Source of the DNA: Brugia malayi
Taxonomy: Eukaryota > Nematoda > Chromadorea > Rhabditida > Onchocercidae
Reading direction: 5' to 3'
DNA length: 64,000 nucleotides
Assembly: GCF_000002995.4 (NCBI RefSeq)
Contig: NW_025062475.1
Location: 5,460,187 to 5,524,186 of the forward strand
In this document: positions 53,201 through 61,826 of the stretch, in pieces
How the letters are laid out: the number at the start of each line of letters is the position of its first letter
Position numbering within the stretch: position 1 is the first letter of the stretch
The notes under the pieces: generated by a model
Databases searched by the model: none
What the model was told of the DNA's origin: nothing
What the model saw: only the letters and a program-made list of their open reading frames with translations
Translations under genes and position numbers: made by a program

Positions 53201-54981
53201 GTACCGCTTCCGTAATGACTAATTTGCAAAGTTCAAAGTTTGTTTTCTTTGTCTTTGTTTTAGTTGAGTTTATTCTAAAAAATCCTTGGAAAGCTTTAGT
53301 TCCTTATTTCGATTGCCTAACAGATCGCTCGTACTTATTCACATACTACTTATTTTCAGTCCATACAATTCTCCATATTTTTGGTTTTTGGTTGCTACAT
53401 ACTTTTATATAAAACAAAGGGAAGCACATTTTGGGGAGAATTTCTAGGTATAACTCATCGACAGTGCAGCCGAATCGTTCAAATCATATTGCTGAAGGTA
53501 CACACAGAGCTAATGCTAATACGAATTGGTCGGTGACGAGCGATTATTATATGGGCTCATCTTCCAGTAATGCGTCACGTTTTGCACAGTCATCTGGATC
53601 GTCTAATCATAGAGTGAGTGTCGTTCTGATTTTGTCTTTCTGTCTTGCTTTGAATTGGATTATAGACTGATTAATTCCGATTCATTTTCCTAGCTTATCA
53701 TTGAAAGTAGTCGAACTATTGTAGCATTATTCATCATCAAGTGCCGGACGTACGAAATCACGTGAACCCTTACTAAGTACACCTGACACAGGGAACTCTT
53801 ATTATAAACGTTCCCGTCTGCGACCATCTTCACCTACTACAGTAACGATATCAAATACTTATCGGCAGTCACAACGTCCGCCAAGTCCTGAAAATCGTAC
53901 AGGATCCAGTTATTCAAGTAATAGTTTATAATGCAACATAGAAAGTTATTTAGAAATATTTATATATTACTTGGGAAGTTACATATAATTTGGTAAACAA
54001 TGCGATTCTTCATCTACAACTTTTTGCCGCATGTTTATCACATTGTGCAATATGTACAGTACCTAGAGACCTTTCGATTCATTTTTTTTTTTTTTTTTTT
54101 TTTTTTTTTCTATTCATGCCCATATTCTAAGTTCATTCTTAGTTTTGCAGTAGCTGCCGCATTTTGTTCGCTTTCTAGGATAGTTTGCATGTAACCTAAA
54201 AATTATTTCACAATGAAATAAAGTATTTATAATGGGTGTGACAATTATAAAACATCATATGTTACGTTTGTTATCATATTTCATTTTCTCACAATTTGTG
54301 ATTTACGCAAATAACCACCAGGATTTTAACACGGCATGCTATGTTGGATGATGACATGAGCTTTTTTTTGGTTACACTCATTTCGACTTGTAATATCGAT
54401 ACCATCAAGATAATTCAGGTTTTGTAGCACTTTTTTCTTGTGTGCATGCAAAATTTAGGTTTCACACGGCGCCACTGTCGAGGATATATCTATAAAGTAG
54501 CATCACTTCAATCATCACCGAAATATAGGCGCGAAGAATGGAAGAGACGTAATTCTTGGCGATCACGTGTGCTTTGTTCATCCTATGCCAACACAAGTTT
54601 AGCTAATGCTTCGTTTATTGCTAGTTTTCCTATGCTTTCATTGTTCTATTTCATGATATTTCCTCTCTTTATGGCTGTCTTTTTACACTTATAGTAATAT
54701 GTTCGTCAAGTTTGTGCATGCCATTCAGACTTACTTTTTTTCCTTGAGATCTTTGCTATTGTAAGTGCTCCTGCACTTGCAGAAGTTATTGGTGCGTTTC
54801 TTTTTCACATCTTAATACAACATAAAGTGGAGCCAGGAGAAAGAGAGTACAGGAGAATAATGTGAGGTCCCCTTCCTATTATTCTTGTGTTCCAGGTAAT
54901 TCAATACGTATACTTTCAGCTTTGCCACCGCCACCTTTACCACCGCAAAATGAAGAACTTGAAGACGGCGAAGTTTTATAA
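46020..54981 (+). CDS. cit-1: Cyclin T (P-TEFb cyclin subunit)
   Basis: Regulatory partner of CDK9; the kinase phosphorylates the RNA polymerase II tail and releases paused polymerase in the nucleus. Exons: 46020-46199, 46458-46537, 46661-46742, 46896-47018, 47324-47384, 47581-47646, 48137-48191, 48435-48525, 51002-51089, 51243-51416, 51612-51740, 52001-52138, 52329-52583, 52743-52884, 53007-53237, 53448-53613, then 53725-53931 (stop), or 53725-53917 joined to 54920-54981 with an optional exon 54459-54566. This gives 755, 771 or 807 residues, near human cyclin T1/T2. The first cyclin box starts about residue 39 (RWIFTHEQL) and includes MMHMHRFFVFHSFFKFDP and FLAGKSEECPRKL; the second has TNWGVRYTAKAIACVCIQMA and VDPTMTLDKLL. 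The rest is low-complexity, rich in Gln, Pro, Ser and Asn. Introns 47385-47580 and 52139-52328 use GC donors (G|GCAAGT). An acceptor at 46003 precedes the start by 16 bases, fitting a spliced or trans-spliced 5' UTR. Confidence 0.92.
47209..47241. repeat. Long T homopolymer
   Basis: About 33 consecutive T in cyclin T intron 4; length is prone to assembly error. Confidence 0.8.
47941..48088. repeat. Perfect 27-bp inverted repeat with flanking direct repeats
   Basis: Positions 47941-47967 are the exact reverse complement of 48036-48062, 68 bases apart. The right arm is also bracketed by direct copies of a TGTATTT, A-run, CACATGATCTA word at about 48008-48034 and 48064-48089. It lies in the cyclin T intron between exons 47581-47646 and 48137-48191. 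It may be a short non-autonomous element remnant or a templated repair product. Confidence 0.75.
48526..51001 (+). other. Cyclin T intron 8
   Basis: A 2.5-kb intron splitting the second cyclin box. From about 49080 to 49540 it is GC- and CpG-richer than the other introns and contains the small Cys-rich open frame at 49152-49388. The remainder is T-rich with homopolymers. No cyclin T exon is missing: exon 48435-48525 joins 51002-51089 in phase 0. Confidence 0.6.
49152..49388 (+). CDS. Small Cys-rich ORF nested in a cyclin T intron (hypothetical)
   Basis: An uninterrupted 78-codon frame from ATG to TGA. Residues 1-14 (MRYFLHFAISVACA) look like a short signal peptide. Downstream lie eight cysteines, with spacing CC-x2-C-x4-C-x6-C-x2-C-x16-CC, as in TDCCKSCKFMTCE. 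I do not recognise a family, and the local GC rise alone makes TGC/TGT codons more likely, so this may be chance. It could be a single-exon peptide gene, an untranslated exon or part of an internal promoter. Confidence 0.22.
   Translation: MRYFLHFAISVACAEVLTQISFDKHLKEKNSWTVSTDCCKSCKFMTCEIALEICTSCRKIGKWNELSGSSSMLCCILK
52295..52315. repeat. (TA)n tract before a cyclin T acceptor
   Basis: A TA run ends just upstream of the TTCAG acceptor at 52324-52328. Confidence 0.6.
54081..54109. repeat. Long T homopolymer
   Basis: About 29 consecutive T after the first cyclin T stop; absent from the coding model. Confidence 0.75.
54217..54222 (+). promoter_or_regulatory. Candidate poly(A) signal for the short cyclin T form
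   Basis: AATAAA about 290 bases after the TAA at 53929-53931. Another AATAAA at 55605-55610 could serve the longer forms that end at 54981. Confidence 0.45.
54459..54566 (+). CDS. Optional cassette exon of cyclin T
   Basis: Bounded by an AAATTTAG acceptor and a GTGTGC donor, 108 bases long, with phase 1 at both ends, so it can be included or skipped without changing frame between 53917 and 54920. It encodes a basic, Arg/Ser-rich segment (SSPKYRREEWKRRNSWRS). Support is frame and splice-site agreement only. Confidence 0.4.
54920..54981 (+). CDS. Alternative last exon of cyclin T
   Basis: Follows a TATACTTTCAG acceptor. Spliced to the GTAATA donor at 53918, or to the cassette exon, it encodes LPPPPLPPQNEELEDGEVL and a TAA. 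The proline run followed by an acidic end looks like a real C-terminus, more so than the read-through stop at 53929-53931. Confidence 0.5.
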
Positions 54982-56725
54982 CGGTACGTTCTCCCGCTGT
55001 TTTCATAAGCTTAGGAATTGCGGTTAGGTTCTTTTTTTCACAGAGGAGATTTTTTTCTCTGATGTTGATTTGTGAAATTTTATCATTCATTCGCAGATTT
55101 TTATACGCTAATAATCTGTCTATGTTTTTATTCATTTTGGTATATGCTGTGTAGTCAATGATCTTGCAGATTTATTGTTTCTATAGCTGGATTCTAATTC
55201 GGTCATAGCTTACAGATAATGTAGTCATGTAGAAATTTGGCTGTTGGAAAGCATCTGATTTTAAAAAAATGTAAAAAGGAATGTAACATAGCATTAGTTT
55301 TTCAAAGATGGGTATAAGCATAAACAATGAAAATATTTCTGGAGAAAAATGTGAGCTGTTTACTTTATGACAGGGATGACGAAACAAATCGATTTAAATG
55401 GACAACATGTTTTTGCTCAATGTAAAAGAAACTTCGCCTTCTGTGTACGAGATATTCGAGTTTCTAAATGGTGTTTTTATAGTTCCTTATCACTGATCAA
55501 GGGAGGATAAGAGCTGAATTCTAATTTATAAAATCTTCAGTAATGTAAAATGTTGGAAAGCATCTGTCTATAAGATTTTTGAAATCTTGCTACATTCTTA
55601 GAGAAATAAAATCTTTTAATGTATGTTTCAAGAACACTTTTTTTTTTTTAAATTTTGTGGAAAATATTGGTGAGATTGACGAAACAAAGTGGAATGGGTG
55701 CAAAGCTATTATAGCTGTAATCAGTATACGTCAGCATTTTACGCCTCAGTAGTAATATATATCTTTATTTTTTGAATTTTTTTTTCAAATATTGGCAGTT
55801 TGTACATTGAAGTGATGCTTGATCTCTAATGAAATGTTTGTAAGAGATAATTGGCTGTCATTTTTCCGAAGCTTTTATTTCGTCTTTATTGTGGATGCTG
55901 TTACTGTGCGAACTGTTGTGTGCGGGTCTTTTTTGTGCTGTTTTTTTTTTTTTTTTTCGATTCTCTTACTGCTTGTACGCTGAACCATGCGTGAACCGTG
56001 TCAACCGGCCGACCAATTTCCCGACAATAAGGAATATTTACCGGCACACACCTTTCGATTTTCTGAAATTCTCGTGATTCGATGGGTTTCACCATTGCTT
56101 TTACTATTACTGATGTATGATCTACTTTTTCCTTTAATAAAATTCTTTTTGTAACAAAACGTCTTTTTTAACAGGTAGTTTTTTCGCAAATTACATCTCT
56201 TAAATGGGGTATGAAACTTCAGTGATGAAGTTTTCGCCGTTTTTGGGCTATATTGTTTCTAGGCAATTATTTTGTAACCTGATTGTCTCATCTTTATATG
56301 AAATTTGAAAGCGGAGTTTTTTTTGTTTGTTTCCTTTTATTATTGATGAAATCTCTAGAAATTTATAATGCATATCTTAATAGTCGAAGAAAAATATGCT
56401 GCATAAGTTTGATAAATTAGTGAATCTCTTATTCATGATTGCTAATGTAGGTTAACATTCAGATACTCATCGTAATTCTCGGACCGCTGATTCACACATC
56501 GACGTAAATTTTAGCTCGAAGAACGCAAAAAAAACATTTTTTGATCTATTATGATAATTTAAATACATAAAGATCTGCACTTGAGGTCTTCATTAGTTTT
56601 ACGGATTTAGCGAAGTTTTTAACATGTTTGTGAGTCTGAAATGCAATGCGTATGAAAATGTGCTACAGAAGAACAGTATATAAACAAAAGTCAGCAGAGG
56701 TTGTTGCCAATTTCTAGTAGCAACA
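54982..56725. other. Cyclin T 3' flank, no gene recognised
   Basis: AT-rich sequence with AATAAA at 55605-55610 and near 56137. The antisense open frame at 54812-55135 is a shadow of the last cyclin T exon. Confidence 0.55.
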
Positions 56726-57438
56726 ATGAGTGGGAGAGTTCTTTCTGTCTCTTTAGTTGTTTTCTGGGTATATCAAACTTGCGTAATTAAACTTTTATCC
56801 TGATAAAAATTTAACAATTATCAATAACACAAAAGGAAGTGAAAATTACACCATATATCCCAAACAAATCGATCCAGCCCAAAGAATTTCATAAAATAAA
56901 TTTGATGGGTAGGACCGTATGCTATAACGAATTGGAGGATTCAGTTCCTTACAAAATATCAAATAGCCTTTTTAGGACACGCATCTAATATAGCACTTTT
57001 TTGTGTTAGCGCAATATAAAATGGTAAAGCATTATGTATGTAAAAAAAAAACTGATGATATCTGGCTTTAAACAAAGGTTATCGCCTTCTTATTTCCACT
57101 CGCGATATCAGTGATACCGATGAGCCTCAAATATGAAAACTGAGGCAAGATTTTCGTCGCTAAGAATGATTTGAATAACATTTTTAAGGGACGGTGATAT
57201 GAAGTTAATTTCTTAAATTTGGCAGTATTTCCAACACATTAGCCTTAAATGGAATGCATATGAAAATTACATCTTTGATCGTCGCATAGTAGTAGAATGT
57301 TCAATGGATACTATGGTATTTGTGATATCCAGCTCTGCAAGGAAATCTTTGTCGCTAATGTTTAGCATAGGAACGACAAGCAATACTTGCTATTGTAATA
57401 ACACAGCGAGACATCACTTCACTAATTTTACAAATTAA
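56726..57438 (+). pseudogene. Possible decayed small secreted-protein gene
   Basis: ATG at 56726 begins a hydrophobic leader (MSGRVLSVSLVVFW) ending at a GTATAT donor. A frame at 56836-56988 continues in phase with EVKITPYIPNKS and GRTVCYNE. Around 57065-57130 another frame reads GYRLLISTRDISDTDEPQI before TGA. At about 57226-57438 a fourth reads YFQHISLKWNAYENYIFDRR to TAA. The GRxxC part and the G-Y-R-L...D-x-P part faintly recall nematode transthyretin-like (TTL) proteins, but frames and stops do not join cleanly. It may be broken, misread, or chance. Confidence 0.2.
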
Positions 57439-59345
57439 GGAAAATTTTAAGCATTCTGTCAATATAAAATGTAATCTACATAATTAGCACAATAATAACT
57501 ATGACAATATGTACTAGCAAAATTATTTTCTTATATTCGTTTTAATCAAACACTGAATTTTTTATCTGTTCTTTCATGACCCTTTAATAGAAGAGAACAA
57601 GAAGTAATTGTTAAGTCAAAGAAATAATGATGTATTTATGGCACATATACATAAAGTAAGAGTGTTATAACAAACACACCGATGAAATTCCATTGGAAAC
57701 AAGGACTATTAGGTGAATATGGAAAGAAAAATGTGTGAAGAAAATAGATAAAGTCCGCAACCATTAGTATCTCTGGAAGTTGAGGCAACACATCTAACTA
57801 CTCTACCATTTTGACAAATGTCTGCAACATTGAGTAGAGAGAGATGCATCTGTTGAATTAGAAATCCTATACACTCATTGAGCTAATATGCCACAGATTT
57901 TAATTAATTGTTTAATTAGATAAGTCGTTTAAATTGACCTAATTGATGAATGAATTTGTCTCTCATTTCCCTCAATTAAATGTATTAAAATAATTTCTTA
58001 CTCAAAAGTAACGAAATGTCAAGTTTTATGCCAACACAAAACGAAAAACAAGTCTTTTATAAATCATATTGTCTGCTTTTCTTCCTGCACTAAACAATTT
58101 AAGTTTTAAATCAAAAAATGAATTGATCAGTGATATTTCACTGCTCTGTTAACCCATCTTTAAAGAATTGTTCTTTCATATTTTCCATTAACAATGTGAT
58201 CTAAATAATAAGAAAGTTAAAATTTCAACACTACAGCATACGGATTCGTTCTGAAATCAGAGTCCAATGACATGAAGATTTAAAGTTAAAATTCAGAGAG
58301 ACACAAGAAAATACAATATTAGCATAAGTGGAAACTGGAAAACTGTTAAATATATTTTTAATCTGTACAATTCTAAAAATGACACCTCTATGTAAAACTG
58401 AATATTCATTATTTGTACCAAATGATTTGCAAATTGTTAAGGAAATTATCGGTTTTCGCTCTTCATATTATTTCAATCATATTTTAATCTATAATTTCTA
58501 TTCTTTGTTTCTTTCAGTTACTCTCTCCATATAGTCAAACCAATAGTTTTCTGTACTATGATTTCTTAGTGTATAATCATATATAATCCACTGAAAATTA
58601 AAAGTATATTTACATGTTTATAACAAAAATAAATTAGTATATCATTTGTTGTAGTAATATTTCTGCCTGCTCATTTTAACATTTATGCAGACTACGATTT
58701 GTAAATTTGATAAACGCGAATCATCTAATATTTTGAAGAAACAGGTGGGCATGCACTACTTTTTTTCAGTAGACAAATCGTTTGGTGTGTGCATTAAAAT
58801 TTGCTACAGAAAATAGCTAGCGTCATGCAGAAAAGTTTAAAATATGATCAGTTAAATGTAACTGAAATATCCAGAATGATCAGTTAAATGTAAATGAAAT
58901 ATCCAGAATGTTAATTAGCTAGCGTCATGCAGAAAAGAGTTAATAATTAAATTATGCTATTCATCGATTATGACAAATTTAGAGAAAGTTTCATTACTGG
59001 AAATGATACAATATTAGTAATTCAACCGCAAGCTATAAGATAAATTACAATCGATACTGTACTGAATTTCATGCTTCATGGTGACAATAGTTAAACATTT
59101 ATTTCCTGGGCTAAAAAAATTCCCTGTAATCATCCAAGGCAACAAGCACGGCTAAACATCCAATAAAATCCGAAAGCGCATCCATCAAATATCAATTAAG
59201 TGGTACAAAATGAGAATGCAAGGGAGAAAGTATAAAAAATGCGAATCAAAAATTAAAAATTATTTGGTTCATTATTCTTTGGTCGTTTAATTCCAGTCAA
59301 AATGAAATAAACACCTTTCACTTGAGTATTTCTACCATTTTATAA
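57439..59345. other. Intergenic, no gene recognised
   Basis: AT-rich sequence before the zinc-finger gene. It contains the nested duplication at 58814-58937. Upstream exon(s) of the zinc-finger gene, including its start codon, may lie here but I could not place them. Confidence 0.5.
58814..58937. repeat. Nested direct repeats
   Basis: A 22-bp word beginning TAGCTAGCGTCATGCAG occurs at 58814-58835 and 58916-58937. Between them a 32-bp unit beginning TGATCAGTTAAATGTAA is repeated in tandem (58845-58876 and 58877-58908) with one base difference. Confidence 0.85.
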
Positions 59346-61216
59346 ACTCACTATTTCATTTTGTTCTTCGTAAATCGATGTTCCGCTAATAATGGAACTA
59401 CTTGTCTACTAAACCTCGATGACATTGCATGGGATGACTGTAGCAATGAGTACTTCTCAACTAGTTTCAATATCCTTGATAACATCAATTTGGATCCAAT
59501 TCTTGGTTCACATACGTTTGTTTATAATAATGAACCGAGAAACACTGGTGGAGACTTGTCAGGTACAAGTGCTAAAGAATCACACTGTGACATTCCGTTC
59601 AATAGTTTGGACTTGTACAATTTTGCTCATTTGTTCAGTGAAGATACAAACAATGTGGAATCGACAACTGAAAGAGCAGAAAATTCTCAGTTATTACTGC
59701 AAGAATTGTCGGGAATAAGTGCTGAAAATTTTCAAAGTGGCACTTCACTTGATTCTTTGCACTTTTTCGATTCCATCCAATTACGCAGAATTAAAGATGC
59801 AAACACTGAGGAATCCAAAATGAAAATTGATTTCGCTACTGTACAAAATTCACAGCTATCTCTTTTACAAGATCCTTCCATTCCAGGTACCACTAAGTTT
59901 TTTCTTCTAATATATATTCAAGTTTTTAATATGTATGTGTTCAACTCAGTTTAAGTTCTGTTTTATCTAAATCTGAAGTTTACTTTACAGCATTATAATT
60001 TGTATGATTAGTTTTTAAATTGCGCTAATTAAATACAAATTCGCATGGCAGAATTGTAAAAATAAATGTTATAAGAAAGTTTTTCAGATGAGGAAAATTA
60101 CGAGTGTCCTCTTGTGGGGTGTATTATGAAAACAAAGAGTCACAAGGAATACATAGCTCACAGGAAAACTCATCTCAAACCTTTTATTTATGAATGCAAA
60201 GTGTCGGGTTGTGGGTTAATATTCAATCATCCATCATCATTCTACAGTCACCAGAATACACACGGATCTAAATTTCAGTGCGGAAACTGTGGCAAAATTT
60301 TCACATATAAAAATAACCTTAACAGTCACAGAATGCGTTGCTTCAAAGTTTCTCGTTAGTTTCCAATAGCAATATTTCAAACAAATTTATCAATCTGAAA
60401 TGTAATGCAAAATGTGTTGCGAAACATCCATGACATAAAAATATAAAATTTAGTAGATTTGCAAGAAAATACAAAATTCAGCATATAATGAGATACTTAT
60501 CCAACTTCAATAAAAAAATCCTTGCACTTATGTTCAATTTCATAAAGGAAGAGTAATCAAAAGATAGTAGCTGATGTTGTTCTAATAATTCGACAAATTT
60601 AAACCAAAAAGTTTTTTGGTTTTACTTGATTTCATGAAATGATAGATATAAATAGAAAAGAATCGAGAACTGGAATTGACTTAGCGCAAAACTTACTACT
60701 AACTTTTTATTTAAATATAGCCAAAAAAAAGTAAACAACTGCAATTTAGATTTAAAATAAGTTCATTTCAGTAGCACAGACATTTGCGATTAGTTTCCAA
60801 ATTATTATAAAAGTAGGTTAATCAATTACTATTAATTGCAAAAGCAATTGTTATAAGAGATTTTTTCAGATGAGGAAAATTATGAGTGTCCCCATGTCGG
60901 ATGTACTATGAAAACAAAGAGTCGCAAGGAATACATAGTTCACAGGAAAACGCACCCCAAACCTTTTATTTATGAATGCAAAGTGTCGGGTTGTGGGCGA
61001 ACATTCAATCATCCATCATCATTCTACAACCATCAGAAAACACACGGATCTAAATTTCAGTGCGGAAATTGTGGCAAATTTTTCAACTGTAAGAATATTC
61101 TGAACTCTCACATGAAGCATTGTTCGAAGGCTCCTAAGCCTAAGCCTGTTCGAAAGTTAGTTTTAACTTTCGTTCCTAATGTGCCTGCAATTTATTTTAT
61201 GATTAAATTATTTTAA
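59346..61216 (+). CDS. C2H2 zinc-finger protein with duplicated three-finger exon (5' end not located)
   Basis: Probable nuclear DNA-binding protein. Exon 1 (open 59346-59886) encodes an acidic, Ser/Asn/Leu-rich region without an in-frame ATG at its front, so an upstream exon is needed. It joins in phase 1 to exon 60088-60354, which encodes three fingers: C-x4-C-x12-H-x3-H (CPLVGC...HRKTH), the same spacing again (CKVSGC...HQNTH), and C-x2-C-x12-H-x3-C (CGNCGK...HRMRC). A GTTAGT donor at 60355 is in phase with a second copy at 60870, giving three more fingers and a basic tail (KAPKPKPVRK). That frame stops at 61216, or may splice at the GTTAGT at 61156. Without the first splice the protein ends at TAG 60357-60359, and AATAAA at 60509 could end that mRNA. 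I recognise no specific ortholog. Confidence 0.65.
60088..60359 (+). CDS. Zinc-finger exon copy 1
   Basis: Acceptor TTTTTCAG at 60087. Encodes DEENYECPLVGC and three fingers; either ends with TAG at 60357-60359 or splices from 60354 into copy 2 in phase 1. The symmetric phase makes duplication of the exon neutral for frame. Confidence 0.65.
60509..60514 (+). promoter_or_regulatory. Candidate poly(A) signal for the three-finger form
   Basis: AATAAA 150 bases after the TAG that ends zinc-finger copy 1, inside what would be the intron before copy 2. Confidence 0.35.
60870..61216 (+). CDS. Zinc-finger exon copy 2
   Basis: Acceptor TTTTTTCAG at 60869. It is very close to copy 1 in the finger region, with changes such as MKTKSRKEYIVH and GRTFNHPSSFYNH. 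All zinc ligands are kept, including the terminal Cys in HMKHC. The frame runs on to TAA at 61214-61216 unless the GTTAGT at 61156 is used. Confidence 0.65.
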
Positions 61217-61283
61217 TTAATTACCAAATGATACGACAGAATATGTTAATTGCAGAAACAAATATCAGAAGAGAGTCATTTAG

Positions 61284-61520
61284 ATGAGGAAAATTACGAG
61301 TGTTCCATGTTGGATGTACTATGAAAACAAAGAGTCGCAATGATTACATAAAGCACAGGAAAATGCATTCTTTTATTTATTAATGCAGAGTGTCCGGATA
61401 TGGGTTAACCTTCAATCATCCATCATCATTCTATGGTCATCAAGAAACCACGGGCCTAAATTTTAAAGCAGGAATTGCAGCAAAATTTTTAACTCAAACG
61501 TAATCTGAACTCTCATAGGG
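61284..61520 (+). pseudogene. Zinc-finger exon copy 3, decayed
   Basis: Starts after CATTTAG with the same ATGAGGAAAATTACGAGTGT as the other copies. A one-base deletion near 61303-61307 shifts the frame in finger one. The Glu codon before the second finger is TAA, a cysteine of that finger is changed to Tyr (TGT to TAT), and finger three has lost a cysteine and has a disturbed spacing. Confidence 0.75.
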
Positions 61521-61783
61521 AAATTTCTTACTTTTACAAATTTAGCATTAGTTTAAGCATATTTATAAGACACGTACGGAAAAATGTTTCGTAACATCGG
61601 TGATTTCCCGAACTCAGTAATTGCTGCTGGTCTTATAATTGTTAAATTCAATAGGTTTTTTTTCTTAAATCGGCAGGTTTCAACTTCTACTCGATTATGT
61701 AAATTCCAAATAGCAAATTTTTACATTGAAAACATCTAAAAAGATGATAAGTTTTTGTATTTAAAGTAGTCATTTTTATGATT

Positions 61784-61826
<43 letters not shown>

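Noticed and set aside
54812..55135. 107-codon minus-strand open frame
   Set aside because: Antisense shadow of the last cyclin T exon; no family features.
57709..57849. 46-residue minus-strand frame with three cysteines after an AACAG acceptor
   Set aside because: ICQNGRVVRC looks suggestive but the frame is short, lacks a partner exon or donor, and chance is likely.
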